Positions 45,289 through 55,348 of a DNA stretch of 64,000 nucleotides are shown here, piece after piece (the first letter of the stretch is position 1; each line of letters begins with the position of its first letter). Under the pieces are notes generated by a model that was given only the letters and a program-made list of their open reading frames with translations, searched no databases and was not told the DNA's origin. Source of the DNA: Nitrosomonas nitrosa (GTDB lineage: Bacteria > Pseudomonadota > Gammaproteobacteria > Burkholderiales > Nitrosomonadaceae); the NCBI RefSeq assembly GCF_003051105.1, contig NZ_QAOO01000012.1, positions 1 to 64,000 on the forward strand, read 5' to 3'. The translations under genes and the position numbers were made by a program.

Positions 45289-45933
45289 TCATTGCGATTT
45301 TACTTCATCCAATAATCCCTGTTTTATGATGAAATCAACAATCTGATCAACCCCTTCACCGGTATACATGTTGGTAAATACAAATGGACGATCCCCACGC
45401 ATTCTTTTGGCGTCACGTTCCATCACCTCCAGATCTGCACCCACATGCGGAGCAAGATCTATTTTATTGATGACAAGCAGCGCTGAGCGCGTAATCCCAG
45501 GTCCACCTTTACGAGGAATTTTTTCACCTGCTGCGACATCGATGACATAGATGGTCAAATCGGACAGTTCGGGACTGAAGGTCGAGGCAAGATTATCGCC
45601 CCCTGATTCAACGAGAATGAGATCAAGATTAGGAAAATCGGTTGTCATGCGCGCGATAGCTTCCAAATTAATGGAAGCGTCTTCCCGGATGGCAGTATGG
45701 GGACAACCACCTGTTTCCACGCCCATTAGCCGCTCCGGGGGGAGCGCGTTTGCGCGTAACAGGATTTCCATATCTTCTTTTGTATAGATGTCATTGGTAA
45801 TGACCGCCATTTCGTAGCGATCGCGCATTCGTTTGCTTAGTGCTTCACATAAGGCTGTTTTACCGGAGCCAACCGGGCCACCGATACCGACTCGGAGAGG
45901 GTTAGGTAATTTACTCACGTTTTGAACTTCCAT
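45289..45933 (-). CDS. ureG: Urease accessory GTPase UreG
   Basis: A GTPase that drives nickel insertion into urease with UreD, UreF and UreE. The 214 residues contain the P-loop [13 protein letters not shown], the nickel-binding CPH motif in [35 protein letters not shown] and the guanine-specificity NKIDLAP. The length is normal. It lies 5 bases after ureF. Confidence 0.96.
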   Translation of the reverse strand: MEVQNVSKLPNPLRVGIGGPVGSGKTALCEALSKRMRDRYEMAVITNDIYTKEDMEILLRANALPPERLMGVETGGCPHTAIREDASINLEAIARMTTDFPNLDLILVESGGDNLASTFSPELSDLTIYVIDVAAGEKIPRKGGPGITRSALLVINKIDLAPHVGADLEVMERDAKRMRGDRPFVFTNMYTGEGVDQIVDFIIKQGLLDEVKSQ

Positions 45934-45938
45934 GAAAA

Positions 45939-46625
45939 TTATGAACGATAGATTCTGCTGTACTGAACTTCATGCTGCATCGAGAGTAGCGATAATCCTG
46001 GCGCCCAGTTAGACAGTTCGTCATCTTCGAGTTGCCGCGCGTGCGAAGCAGCTGCCTCGATCGCATCATGTAGGGAAAGCAGCAGTTTCTGGCCAGCCAT
46101 TTGACCGAGCGGAATAGATTTTACACAGACCAATACTTGGTTCTCGACCATCGAAAACAGCATACCAAGGAGTGCTTCTGAATGGGGGATAGCAAGTGCC
46201 TCTGCTGCACATGCAAACGCAGTCGGCAAAGGAATTTCAGTCTGATTGGTCAGAAATGTGCTTAACGATTCGTCGGCGATATTTAGATCAATGACTAACT
46301 TCCCTAAGGAGTAACCCATTTGTATGGTTTCTGCACGAAATTCTGCAGTGTCCCTGGAAGCTATGAAATACTCGGTCCAGTATTCGATCATTTCCAGATC
46401 GCGTTTTGAGAGTGCCTTAAGTAAGCGCCAGAGGATAGGCGCTTCAAAGTCGGCAACAATTCTCAATGACTCTGTGATCCATAATCTCGCCGAATTTTCA
46501 TTAGTTACGGCGCCGTTTTCAATGGCTGATTCCAATCCTTGCGAATAGGTGTAGGCTCCTACCGGCAATGAAGGGCTGGCAAGTTGCAGGAGACGAAGCA
46601 ATGAATTTGTTTGCAGGGCTGTCAT
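45939..46625 (-). CDS. ureF: Urease accessory protein UreF
   Basis: An all-helical protein of 228 residues that binds UreD on apo-urease and activates UreG GTP hydrolysis. It starts [20 protein letters not shown] and contains the conserved GLESAIENG segment. The gene abuts ureE with no gap (ureE ends at 46626, ureF starts at 46625) and precedes ureG by 5 bases, so translation is coupled. Confidence 0.93.
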   Translation of the reverse strand: MTALQTNSLLRLLQLASPSLPVGAYTYSQGLESAIENGAVTNENSARLWITESLRIVADFEAPILWRLLKALSKRDLEMIEYWTEYFIASRDTAEFRAETIQMGYSLGKLVIDLNIADESLSTFLTNQTEIPLPTAFACAAEALAIPHSEALLGMLFSMVENQVLVCVKSIPLGQMAGQKLLLSLHDAIEAAASHARQLEDDELSNWAPGLSLLSMQHEVQYSRIYRS

Positions 46626-47153
46626 TTATGAGTGCGAATCGGAAGGACGGTGAATTTTCTGGCGGACAGGAATAGGTGCGAGCGGGCCGTGCGCGTGGTA
46701 ATGCCCATCGCCATGATGGTGATGATGCCCTCCTCCGCTGTAAGCGCCTGATTCGGGTTCAAATTGAGCACTTTCTTCCGTCACGGTTGCCCCTAGACCT
46801 TCCAGCATTTGCTTCAATACTTCGTCCTGGTGAATACGCAGAAAAGTATCCCCAACCTGTGTTTGAGTATGGCGATTGCCTAAATGAAATGCGCAGCGCA
46901 CCAGATCATGCAGTGTGCGGCAGGTAACCCGATAAGTGGGTTCATGCGCAGCGATGATTTGAACCACACGGCCGTCGTCGCTTTTGAGCAGGTCATTATG
47001 GCGCAGTACGGTCCCTCGTGTGGTAAAAATAGCAACTTCTTCACCCGATGCCAATGTGGTTCTAAATCGACTGCTCTCACGCATTTCGTAAGGCAGCACA
47101 AGCTGTGCATAAATGGTTTCTGCGTGGTCTACTTTAGTGTTTAACGTAAGCAT
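46626..47153 (-). CDS. ureE: Urease nickel chaperone UreE
   Basis: A nickel metallochaperone of 175 residues. It has a peptide-binding N-domain (LVLPYEMRESSRFRTTL), a metal-binding middle (AYHLGNRHTQTQV-like region with HLGNRH) and a His-rich C-terminal tail (GGGHHHHHGDGHYHAHG) that stores several nickel ions. It is 133 bases downstream of ureC with a hairpin in the gap, and directly joined to ureF. Confidence 0.93.
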   Translation of the reverse strand: MLTLNTKVDHAETIYAQLVLPYEMRESSRFRTTLASGEEVAIFTTRGTVLRHNDLLKSDDGRVVQIIAAHEPTYRVTCRTLHDLVRCAFHLGNRHTQTQVGDTFLRIHQDEVLKQMLEGLGATVTEESAQFEPESGAYSGGGHHHHHGDGHYHAHGPLAPIPVRQKIHRPSDSHS

Positions 47154-47212
47154 TTTTATGACTCATTAAATAGCCTAAACAAAGAATAACCTTGCGATCG
47201 CGACGATAGCAT

Positions 47213-47271
47213 CAGAGTGGCCTTGCCGAAACCAAGATACGGGGTTCAGCATGCTCAAAAGGCGCACTCTG
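47213..47271 (-). promoter_or_regulatory. Hairpin in the ureC-ureE gap
   Basis: The arms CAGAGTGGCCTT (47213-47224) and AAGGCGCACTCTG (47259-47271) pair with one bulged base across a 34-base loop. It lies in the only sizeable gap between urease structural and accessory genes and might tune read-through or mRNA stability. No T run follows. Confidence 0.35.
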
Positions 47272-47286
47272 TCGTTACGTTCTTGA

Positions 47287-48993
47287 CTAGAACAGAAAAT
47301 AACGTTGTGCCATGGGCAATACATCTTCTGCGCCGCAGGTCAGCAATTGTCCATCGGCACGCACTTCGTATGTTTCTGGATCGACTTCCATTTTCGGTGT
47401 CGCGCCGTTATGGATCATGTCTTTCTTGCGTAAATTACGTGTATCTTTGACTTCGATAATATTTTTATCCAGCTTGAGCTGATCGACCAGGCCGGCGCTG
47501 AGTGCTGCCTGGGAAGCGAATGTAAAACAGGATGTTTTGATTCCGCCGCCATAGCCACCAAACATGTAGCGGTAGTGCACAGGCTGCGGTGTTGGGATCG
47601 AGGCGTTCGGATCACCCATCAAGGCAGCGGCTATCATGCCACCTTTTAAGACCATGGAGGGCTTGATACCAAAAAAAGCGGGCCGCCATAGAACGAGATC
47701 GGCATATTTGCCAACTTCAATCGAGCCGACTGCATGCGCAATACCATGAGTAATTGCCGGATTGATCGTATATTTTGCAATATAGCGTTTTACCCGGAAG
47801 TTGTCGTTCCTAGAATTATCTTCTTGCAAGGTGCCGCGTTGTATTTTCATTTTGTGCGCGGTCTGCCAAGTGCGGAGCACGACCTCGCCGACACGGCCCA
47901 TCGCTTGAGAATCCGAAGCCATCATTGAAATAGCGCCTATATCATGCAGAATATCTTCGGCTGCAATGGTTTCCTTCCGGATACGCGATTCCGCAAAAGC
48001 GACATCCTCCGGTATGCTGGCGTTCAGGTGATGGCACACCATCAGCATGTCGAGATGTTCATCCAGCGTATTGACGGTGTAAGGCCGGGTCGGGTTGGTC
48101 GAAGACGGCAAAACGTTTTCCTGACCGACAACAGCGATGATATCCGGAGCATGCCCGCCACCTGCGCCTTCGGTATGGAAAGTATGGATGGTGCGGTCTT
48201 TCAGGGCGGCGATAGTGTTTTCCAAGTAACCACCTTCATTGATGGTATCGGTATGGATCGCTACTTGCACGTCGTATTTATCTGCAATATTCAGGCAGTT
48301 GTCGATAGCGGCGTATGTGGTTCCCCAGTCTTCATGCAGTTTCAGACCGCAAGCGCCAGCCAGCACTTGCTCTTCGAGTGGAGTCGGAAGGCTGGCGTTA
48401 CCTTTGCCGAAGAACCCCGTATTCATGACTAAACCATCCGAAGCACGTAACATGGAATGAATGTGCCAGGGGCCCGGTGTACAGGTAGTGGCAGCGGTTC
48501 CCACTGCCGGTCCCGTGCCTCCGCCGAGCATGGTGGTGGTGCCGTTCATCATGGCTTCTTCTGCTTGTTGGGGGGATATAAAGTGGATATGAACATCCAA
48601 CGCGCCAGCCGTGACTATCTGCCCTTCACCGGCGATAATTTCGGTGGCTGCGCCAATGGCCATGGTCACGTTGGGTTGAATATCCGGGTTGCCAGCCTTG
48701 CCGATCGCGGCGATTTTGCCATTCTTGATGCCGATATCTGCTTTAACGATGCCCCAATGATCAATGATGGTGGCATTAGTAATCACAGTATCCATGACTT
48801 CGCTGTGATTACGCTGTGATTGACCCATACCATCCCGGATTACTTTTCCGCCACCAAATTTGACTTCTTCACCATAGGTGGTGAAATCTTTTTCAATTTC
48901 GATAAAAAGCTCTGTGTCGGCGAGGCGGATTCGATCGCCCGTCGTTGGGCCCATCATTTCCGCATAAGCTTGACGGGAAATTTTTACGCTCAT
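47287..48993 (-). CDS. ureC: Urease alpha subunit
   Basis: The catalytic subunit, which hydrolyses urea to ammonia and carbamate at a di-nickel site in the cytoplasm. All active-site residues are present in its 568 residues: H135 and H137 (VHIHF), the carbamylated lysine K218 ([10 protein letters not shown]), H247 (AIHTDT), H273 ([15 protein letters not shown]), the flap His321 (MVCHHLN) and D361 ([10 protein letters not shown]). The length is standard for the three-subunit bacterial enzyme. It lies between ureB and ureE. Confidence 0.97.
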   Translation of the reverse strand: MSVKISRQAYAEMMGPTTGDRIRLADTELFIEIEKDFTTYGEEVKFGGGKVIRDGMGQSQRNHSEVMDTVITNATIIDHWGIVKADIGIKNGKIAAIGKAGNPDIQPNVTMAIGAATEIIAGEGQIVTAGALDVHIHFISPQQAEEAMMNGTTTMLGGGTGPAVGTAATTCTPGPWHIHSMLRASDGLVMNTGFFGKGNASLPTPLEEQVLAGACGLKLHEDWGTTYAAIDNCLNIADKYDVQVAIHTDTINEGGYLENTIAALKDRTIHTFHTEGAGGGHAPDIIAVVGQENVLPSSTNPTRPYTVNTLDEHLDMLMVCHHLNASIPEDVAFAESRIRKETIAAEDILHDIGAISMMASDSQAMGRVGEVVLRTWQTAHKMKIQRGTLQEDNSRNDNFRVKRYIAKYTINPAITHGIAHAVGSIEVGKYADLVLWRPAFFGIKPSMVLKGGMIAAALMGDPNASIPTPQPVHYRYMFGGYGGGIKTSCFTFASQAALSAGLVDQLKLDKNIIEVKDTRNLRKKDMIHNGATPKMEVDPETYEVRADGQLLTCGAEDVLPMAQRYFLF

Positions 48994-49031
48994 TTTTATG
49001 CTCCTATAAAATTAGTGCGCTATTCGGCCTA

Positions 49032-49352
49032 CTATTTAAGCTTACCCATTACTTTCTGGTTAAATCCATAAACGGTGCGATCCCCGGCCAATTCTACGAG
49101 CTCGACGGTTCTCTCTTGTCCTGGCTCGAAGCGGATCGCAGTGCCAGCCATGATATTCAGCCGCATGCCATAAGCCTCTTCCCTATCGAATTGCATAGCG
49201 GAGTTCACTTCGTAAAAATGAAAGTGTGAGCCAATTTGTATCGGTCTGTCGCCGCCATTGGCAACTTTGATCGTTTTGGTTTTTCTACCGGCGTTAAGCT
49301 CGATTTCACCTGGCTCTGTGAAAATCTCGCCTGGAATCATAGGTAATCTCAT
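49032..49352 (-). CDS. ureB: Urease beta subunit
   Basis: A 106-residue subunit with the family start [20 protein letters not shown] and the segments [17 protein letters not shown] and [17 protein letters not shown]. It packs against the alpha subunit in the (abc)3 trimer. It lies 33 bases after ureA and 38 before ureC. Confidence 0.96.
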   Translation of the reverse strand: MRLPMIPGEIFTEPGEIELNAGRKTKTIKVANGGDRPIQIGSHFHFYEVNSAMQFDREEAYGMRLNIMAGTAIRFEPGQERTVELVELAGDRTVYGFNQKVMGKLK

Positions 49353-49385
49353 GGTTTTCTCCTGGATCTAATGGGTATCTTCTAT

Positions 49386-49688
49386 TCATGGAATGGGATT
49401 ATGGACAGTGACCAGCTTTGTCCCATCGGGAAACGTCGCTTCGACTTGGATATCCGGAATCATTTCAGGCACCCCTTCCATGACATCCGCGCGGGTCAGC
49501 ACTTTACGGCCAGCTGTCATCAGTTCGGCAACCGTGCGGCCATCTCTTGCGCCTTCCAATACCGCACAAGTGATCAGTGCAACCGCTTCTGGGTGGTTGA
49601 GACGCAGCCCGCGAGCTTTACGGCGCTCGGCAAGCAATCCGGCAGTGAATATTTGTAATTTGTCTTTTTCTCTCGGTGTGAGGTCCAT
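49386..49688 (-). CDS. ureA: Urease gamma subunit
   Basis: A 100-residue subunit starting [20 protein letters not shown], with the typical [20 protein letters not shown] and a conserved end [11 protein letters not shown]. It is the first of the structural genes, 92 bases downstream of ureD. Confidence 0.96.
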   Translation of the reverse strand: MDLTPREKDKLQIFTAGLLAERRKARGLRLNHPEAVALITCAVLEGARDGRTVAELMTAGRKVLTRADVMEGVPEMIPDIQVEATFPDGTKLVTVHNPIP

Positions 49689-49780
49689 AGTGCTTCTCCT
49701 TGGTAAAAATGCATATTTGATTTGCCAATGTTACTGCTAAACACATTATTAAAATTCATCAATAGACATGCTGAATATCA

Positions 49781-50725
49781 TCAGGTGTTCCACATGCGTG
49801 GCACGATTGCGGCACGTCCGAGGATTTCTGGGCGAAACAATGACCAGGCGCATAGCATGACGTGCCGTGCTACTTCGCTGGAATTCCCCAAGTAGCGGAT
49901 AACAACGATGGATTTAAATTGGGATATGCCAATCTGACCAATGCCTTTGCTAATGTTTTCAGTCTCTGCACGTGCTAAATCGATCAATGGTTGAGGAAGC
50001 GTTTTTCCTGTCAGTATCAACGTAGCGCAGACAGTTTTGCCGGAGAGCGCAAGTGAATCTTTCATGGCCGAACTTCCACCTTGAAGTCGAATCTGTTCAA
50101 GCCAAATCATTTTTCCATCTCGAAGAATACGGGTACGTTGTCTGATCTGACCATTGTTGAACGATTCACCATAGGCCGTTCGTCCAAAGCAGAGAATTTC
50201 GCATCCAATATAGACTGCGTCTTTCTCTAGATTGACCCGATGGTCAACTATCACATCCGCATTGTCGTAGAAGATGGTTTCTTGGGGTACCCATTCGAGC
50301 ACCCCACCCGCTTGTACGTCGATGCTGATTTGCTGATGCGAGACATGTCCGTTGGCTTTATACCACTTGCTTGCGCCTGGGGTGGTGATTTGCGCGCTTG
50401 CAGAAGCACCTACGCGTGCCGAGATACTCAACTCGTCACCGCCGGCGACGCCACCGGGCGGGTGCACAATAACGACGTGACATACTTCTTTACCTTCCGG
50501 ATAAAAAGGTTTTTGTACCAATAGTGGGCCATAATGATTTCTTTCTGTCAGCCGAGTGGTGACGCCATCCTTTTCGAATCCCAACGATAAGCTTGCTTGT
50601 AGAGGGGTATGTATGACACTCGCAGCCGAATGCAAGGCATGAAGGAGATGAGGAGCTTCCTTTTTTGAAGTTGTTTGATTCATTCGTTGATTGGCAAGGG
50701 TTGCGCCAAGCACTGCTCGATTCAT
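49781..50725 (-). CDS. ureD: Urease accessory protein UreD (UreH)
   Basis: A scaffold protein of 314 residues that binds apo-urease and recruits UreF and UreG for nickel delivery. Recognisable segments are EVCHVVIVHPPGGVAGGDEL, TTPGASKWYK, GVLEWVPQETIFYDNADV and EILCFGRTAYGESF. It is the first gene of the enzyme set, 45 bases after the porin gene on the same strand. Confidence 0.93.
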   Translation of the reverse strand: MNRAVLGATLANQRMNQTTSKKEAPHLLHALHSAASVIHTPLQASLSLGFEKDGVTTRLTERNHYGPLLVQKPFYPEGKEVCHVVIVHPPGGVAGGDELSISARVGASASAQITTPGASKWYKANGHVSHQQISIDVQAGGVLEWVPQETIFYDNADVIVDHRVNLEKDAVYIGCEILCFGRTAYGESFNNGQIRQRTRILRDGKMIWLEQIRLQGGSSAMKDSLALSGKTVCATLILTGKTLPQPLIDLARAETENISKGIGQIGISQFKSIVVIRYLGNSSEVARHVMLCAWSLFRPEILGRAAIVPRMWNT

Positions 50726-50770
50726 AATTAGTTATGGTTATTTAAGATGAAAATATGAGATGCCATCTCG

Positions 50771-52162
50771 CTAAATCTGGATTTGAAATGATATTTTGAA
50801 GATATCCACGGCGCGCCCAGTTACACCAGGCGCATAATTGAGTCCTTTGGTAAAAAGATCGCCATGTTGGTAATAAGCTGAGATACGTGCGTTGAAGCCA
50901 TCGATAATATAATTGAGGCCTGCTTCGATTTCTTCCCTGTTGCTGCTGCGATTGGGTTGCACGCTGGTAAATCTGCCGTACGGCTGGAATTGCCCGATCC
51001 CTATTTTCGTGGGGATTAAATAAAGGCCCGTGACGGTCCATGATTTACCGTCAAATATACAAAAACAATCACGATCAGCGAATGCCGCTGTCGAATAATC
51101 GGCGTAGAATTGTTTATACTCGGCGTTGGCCGTGACCACGCCTAAATTACGAGGTAAAACTTTTTCCAGGAGCGCATCGCCTACGAAACCCAGAAAATCA
51201 CTGCGATGCGCAAGGGAGCCCGCCCCATTTTTCTGGTAGGACATACCAAAGGCGAGTGCGAGAATATCGCCTGCTTTGCCGTAATAGGTTCCCGCGGTGT
51301 AATAGCCTGGATTTTTTTCCGGATTCCAAAAATTATAAGTAAAACGTGCGGCGGTGAGTACACTGCCTCCTGTATTGGGTCCTGCAAGATTAGAAGATTG
51401 GAGGCCGCGATAAACCCCCATTGCATAGCCTAGCGTACCTGGAACAAAACCTGGTTCCACGCTTCCCCATAAGGTTGCACCATCATCCCGCCCGTACCGG
51501 CCAGCCCCCCCATTGCCGAATTTAACGCTAAAGTCCTGGGAGAAGAAAGGTGTCTTGAATCCATCATGTGTGGCATGGAAGAAAGGCCCATTGAGCTCAC
51601 CCCGTTCGGTAGGTACCAGCATTCGTCCTCCCCAGACATTGAAATAACGGTTGAACTCGAATTTAGCTATCGCATCGAGAATGTTATATGACATCTTGGG
51701 ATTATCATTCGCGCCGGTATTGTTACAGAAGAAACATTCCGTATTGATTTCGAATTTGAGGTACTGATGAAATTGCCCGTTCAGATAAAGCCGCGCGTTA
51801 TCGATACTAAAATCACCATTCAAGTTACCTGACCTTTGGTTCTCCGCCCATAGCCCTGTCCCACGAAACCCTGCACCCAAGCTGATCCACCTGGTTTCGT
51901 CAGCTTGTACTTTTAGTCTGTCGGAAATCGGTTTGACGGATACATCTACGGAATAGGCATAAGATGATGAGAGCAGCAAAAGGATAGATGCAAGTACGGC
52001 AGCCACAGAAAAAATAGTATGCTTTTTACATAGATAGAAAAGCGAGCCAGGTGCTGATGGGCTAGATGAGCTGCGTTTTATATTGCTCATATTGTTTTTC
52101 GCGTTTGTTCCATCGTGCATATTCCATCCATCCCCTTTAACTAACTCTTTATCCATGTTCAT
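50771..52162 (-). CDS. Outer-membrane porin upstream of the urease operon
   Basis: A 463-residue precursor. After a long polar N-terminal stretch of about 45 residues comes a signal helix (IFSVAAVLASILLLLSSSYA), so one of the internal ATGs (for example residue 25) may be the real start. The mature part is a 16-stranded OprP/OprO-like porin (ISLGAGFRGTGLWAENQ, DNARLYLNGQFHQYLKFEIN) ending in the aromatic-type C-terminus KISFQIQI. It contains a CFFCNNT pair of cysteines, unusual for porins. Forty-five bases separate it from ureD, so it is probably co-transcribed and may admit urea or nickel; this is inference. Confidence 0.75.
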   Translation of the reverse strand: MNMDKELVKGDGWNMHDGTNAKNNMSNIKRSSSSPSAPGSLFYLCKKHTIFSVAAVLASILLLLSSSYAYSVDVSVKPISDRLKVQADETRWISLGAGFRGTGLWAENQRSGNLNGDFSIDNARLYLNGQFHQYLKFEINTECFFCNNTGANDNPKMSYNILDAIAKFEFNRYFNVWGGRMLVPTERGELNGPFFHATHDGFKTPFFSQDFSVKFGNGGAGRYGRDDGATLWGSVEPGFVPGTLGYAMGVYRGLQSSNLAGPNTGGSVLTAARFTYNFWNPEKNPGYYTAGTYYGKAGDILALAFGMSYQKNGAGSLAHRSDFLGFVGDALLEKVLPRNLGVVTANAEYKQFYADYSTAAFADRDCFCIFDGKSWTVTGLYLIPTKIGIGQFQPYGRFTSVQPNRSSNREEIEAGLNYIIDGFNARISAYYQHGDLFTKGLNYAPGVTGRAVDIFKISFQIQI

Positions 52163-52309
52163 CTAACAAGCTCAGTCGATGAGCTATATATATTGTCAGA
52201 CATTAAAAAATGTACCTATGCTTTTCTACTTCTACTAACCTTCAATTTAGTATAAATGCAAATTTTCTACTGATGTATTTGTAATACACTTTGGGTTATT
52301 TGTGTGAAT

Positions 52310-52327
52310 GATAATGATTATGAATTG
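52310..52327. promoter_or_regulatory. Candidate Fur box
   Basis: Three adjacent hexamers, GATAAT-GATTAT-GAATTG, match the Fur repeat GATAAT at 6, 5 and 4 of 6 positions. It lies between the divergent porin and small cytochrome genes, about 150-190 bases from each start. Confidence 0.45.
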
Positions 52328-52422
52328 AAACTGACTTTATTATCGTGGTTTCGGTTTCTTATCATAGTTCGTTTGTTTTGTTGTTAGCTAGCCTACACCC
52401 TGCCTGATTCCGTAATGAAGGT

Positions 52423-52452
52423 TTGACAAGCGGAGTCGTATCTGGGTATGGT
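52423..52452 (+). promoter_or_regulatory. Probable sigma-70 promoter of the small cytochrome gene
   Basis: A perfect -35 TTGACA (52423-52428) and -10 TATGGT (52447-52452, 4 of 6) with 18 bases between, about 50 bases before the start codon at 52502. Confidence 0.4.
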
Positions 52453-52501
52453 TGATAGCTCGGTATGGTCTTTTGGCTATACAAAATCTGGAGAGAGTGA
52501 A

Positions 52502-52813
52502 ATGAAAAAAATGAATATTGGATTGATATTGTCGCTGTTGATAATTTTAGTGGGCTGTGGAAAAAGTAATGATTATGCGCCTGGCGCGGACGACAGCGGG
52601 GAGCGGATTTTCAGTACGGCTTGTACCGAGTGTCATAAACCATTAAGCCAGGATGTTGCGATGCTGCTCAGTGAAAAAATGGCTAATAAAGAGGCGATTA
52701 TCAACAAAGTACAGACAGGCAGCATGAGAATGCCAGCTTTCAAGAATATTCAAGGTGAGGCGGCGGATCGATTGGCGGAATATATTTTGACGCATAGCGA
52801 CAAGAATAGATAA
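52502..52813 (+). CDS. Lipoprotein c-type cytochrome
   Basis: From ATG 52502, with GGAGAG 8 bases upstream, the protein has 103 residues. The signal ends in LIILVGC (lipid-modified Cys20), followed by a single-haem domain with CTECH and a possible axial Met in GSMRMPAF. It is probably an electron carrier anchored to a membrane in the periplasm. An upstream in-frame ATG at 52448 would precede the signal peptide and overlaps the promoter. It is monocistronic. Confidence 0.75.
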   Translation: MKKMNIGLILSLLIILVGCGKSNDYAPGADDSGERIFSTACTECHKPLSQDVAMLLSEKMANKEAIINKVQTGSMRMPAFKNIQGEAADRLAEYILTHSDKNR

Positions 52814-53199
52814 TTTTTCAAGCTTCTGTAATAGGGGTGAATAAGCATTTTCCTTTGATAATTAACAATTGTTTGATGCATGTATTGGTTATGTGGCTTT
52901 GAATGAACATCTGTTTGTCATCAAATTGCCGTACAGCATATAAAATTTGTATTTGTCGATATAATGCGGTATGGTTACGACTGACTGGTCAGCTTGATTT
53001 AGCTTGATTTGTAAGTAACGATCATGGGATTTTCTGTGCTGGATAAAGGCGCGAAATTGTGATTATAAACAAGGCAGGTCTGGCTGGTGGGTCTTATTCA
53101 CGAGAGAAAATCTATTCTCAATTCTACGAAAGTGCATCAGAGATGTCTTGAAAATAATTTCAAGAGTCCAATTTTTTATTTTATAAAAGGAGGTGTCTG
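52814..53199. other. Intergenic region before the repetitive lipoprotein gene
   Basis: No gene seen on either strand. It contains TATAAT near 52960 without a clear -35 partner, and an AGGAGG ribosome site just before ATG 53200. Otherwise AT-rich and featureless. Confidence 0.4.
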
Positions 53200-53544
53200 A
53201 TGAACAAACTTACTTTGTCAATATCTTTGCTTCTTCTTTCTTTTCTTGTTGCTGGTTGTTCTGGACAAGAGGGAACTGCGGAGCAAGTGGGCAAGAAAAT
53301 AGATGAATCTGTAGACAGCAGTAAACAAGCTATCGATGAAGCGATTGATAAAGCGGCTAAAAAGATAGAGGAGTTAGGTGACGCAACCGAAGGGCCCGCT
53401 GAACGGACAGGTGAAAAAATAGATGAATCAATGGAAAGTATGAAAGAATCTATGAGCGAAGCCTACGATAATGCCGCAGAGAAAACGGAAGAAGCGGGTG
53501 ATGCTTTAAAAGATAAAGCAGAAGCCGCGAGTGGTGGCTATTAG
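53200..53544 (+). CDS. Repetitive helical lipoprotein
   Basis: A 114-residue lipoprotein with signal SLLLLSFLVAGC (Cys20). The mature part is almost all charged helix, built of two related units (GKKIDESVDSSKQAIDEA and GEKIDESMESMKESMSEA) each followed by an AxKxEELGDA-type segment. This eleven-residue periodicity resembles small periplasmic or stress lipoproteins and apolipoprotein-like amphipathic helices. Function unknown. It has a strong AGGAGG site. Confidence 0.7.
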   Translation: MNKLTLSISLLLLSFLVAGCSGQEGTAEQVGKKIDESVDSSKQAIDEAIDKAAKKIEELGDATEGPAERTGEKIDESMESMKESMSEAYDNAAEKTEEAGDALKDKAEAASGGY

Positions 53545-54445
53545 TATCAATAATTAAGAAACCTATTCTTAAGTAAACCCTAGAAGTCGAGAATAAAACC
53601 GGATAGCGTGTATTGCTTGTAACTCGGAAACCGGCGATTGCCGTGGTAGACAGAAAAGCATGGAATAATAATCGCAGATGCCGCTTAGGTATTCTTTTGC
53701 TTTTTTGGGCGAGAGGCTGTAAAAAAATCGTAACGAGTACCTTCCGGCATAGTACATAGTGATTGGAGGGGTGGTATATTTTTTCATGGCCTCTACTAGA
53801 GTTAGGCATGGCCAGCACTAAGCATGTGATGCTGTGTCAAAAACTATCGTATCACCATTGCAATGGAATCGAAGAATATCCGATTTCCCCTGCGCTTAGC
53901 ATCAAGTCAGAAATTGGTATCAAGCAGGTACAAAGCTATTCTATTTCTCTCGCTTCTAGGAATACGATAAAAAGTCTTTAGGGTTATCTCTACAAATTCA
54001 CAGTCTTAAACAAGATGAGGCGAGAGCAAATAATGCTGTCGTGGCCTATGATCGATAGGTAAGGAAACATTTTCGGTGAGCGACGATGTATTGTGAAGAA
54101 ATAGGGATGTTTAGAGACTATGCTTTTATTTGTTCCAGTGAGTTTTCGTTTGGCAGGTAGCAGAGATATCGCTCGGTGACTTTGACTGCACCTGCCAAAC
54201 TGAAACGGTTATTCCATACACGCGTTTGTCCGGGTGTTATGGTAATTTCCTATTTACATCGAATAAACCGCGGCGTTGATTTCCTTGAGCTGTTATAAGT
54301 TTTTGATAATCGATTCGAGGTGATGATCTAAGTTCCGTCCGGCCTGTAATTCAGCAGCATTGCACTATACCAACGGCGCGAGCAACACATTGTATCGTTG
54401 CACCGCATTTCTGTATGCACTTGCATTTCAGGACACATCATTTTT
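53545..54445. other. Gene-free 900-base stretch, probably decayed
   Basis: No intact gene. On the plus strand 53960-54058 is open for 32 codons after a stop and reads protein-like (SLGLSLQIHSLKQDEARA, ending VVAYDR), with no start and no family I can name. An 11-base inverted repeat (GTTTGGCAGGT 54148-54158, ACCTGCCAAAC 54190-54200) could form a hairpin. The rest shows no recognisable structure. Confidence 0.4.
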
Positions 54446-55348
54446 TTACAAACTGGAAATTTGATCGCTACTTTCGCCTCCCAATGCATCGATCAAATCA
54501 GGCAATAGCTGCTTCAATTCTTCAGTCATCAGAAAAAAATTGCTATCAAATTGCTCTTCGGCGGATTCGGCAGGTTCTTTTTCGATATCGAGTAAGGTAA
54601 GCCGCTTTATTTGTAGGTTTTCATCCAGGATGAAAGCAATTCTGTTTCGCCAAACTAGAGCCAGCTTGGTAACTTCCTTTCCCGCTCTGACGTGTCTAGT
54701 AATTTCATCCGAGTCGAGTGGGTGCCGGTGATAGCTTATCGAAACTTTTTTGTCTTCCCTGCTGCGAAATACGCTATCGCTATCGATGGAAAAGACATGG
54801 GGCAATGCATCTCCCGCTAGCCATCGAGTCATGGCTGAAGCCGGCGTCAGGACCGTATGAGTGCGCTTGAGCACAAGTGTGGGGATCGTTTTCAGGAGCG
54901 TTTCGACAAAATCATCTGCTTTGGCAGTACTTGCGCTATCAATGACAAGCCAACCTTCAGTCGGATCGATCCACGCATGATTCGTTTGCCTGATGGCAAA
55001 GGCGCGTGGCAGAAGCTCATATAAAGCTGCCTCTTTGATTTCTTTCATCTGTTTGCGGCCAGGCGGATAACCTTGTTGCGCTTCCATTTCTAAGGCGCGT
55101 ACCTTGGCGAGCTGATTGACAACGGAAGCCGGCAATAATTTTTTTTCCGTTCCAAGCGCGATGAGCATTTGTTGTCCACGCGCATAAACTAGCCGGGTTT
55201 CCTCGATACCGGGTGGCACCCATCCCTGGCTTTGTATTTCCATATTCAAGCAGTTTTGCAAGGGACGTTTTGAGAGCAATTCATCAAGTTCGGCGGAAGT
55301 AATCTTCCAGTCGTCGATACGATATATCTGTATATTCTTGAACCACAT
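54446..55348 (-). CDS. rdgC: Recombination-associated protein RdgC
   Basis: A 300-residue protein forming a ring-shaped dimer that coats double-stranded DNA and restrains RecA. The sequence matches the family throughout: MWFKNIQIYRI, the CLNMEIQSQGWVPPG region, LPRAFAIRQTNHAWIDP, and a C-terminal IKRLTLLDIEKEPAESAEEQ. The length is normal. It is monocistronic, with long gaps on both sides. Confidence 0.93.
   Translation of the reverse strand: MWFKNIQIYRIDDWKITSAELDELLSKRPLQNCLNMEIQSQGWVPPGIEETRLVYARGQQMLIALGTEKKLLPASVVNQLAKVRALEMEAQQGYPPGRKQMKEIKEAALYELLPRAFAIRQTNHAWIDPTEGWLVIDSASTAKADDFVETLLKTIPTLVLKRTHTVLTPASAMTRWLAGDALPHVFSIDSDSVFRSREDKKVSISYHRHPLDSDEITRHVRAGKEVTKLALVWRNRIAFILDENLQIKRLTLLDIEKEPAESAEEQFDSNFFLMTEELKQLLPDLIDALGGESSDQISSL

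Noticed and set aside
47944-48432. 162-codon open frame on the strand opposite ureC
   Set aside because: It lies wholly antisense to the urease alpha gene, whose active site is intact; the frame is a by-product of ureC codon use and has no ribosome site or family match.
54148-54200. Inverted repeat GTTTGGCAGGT/ACCTGCCAAAC as an insertion-sequence end or terminator
   Set aside because: No T run, no adjacent gene end and no second copy in the window; noted only within the gap entry.
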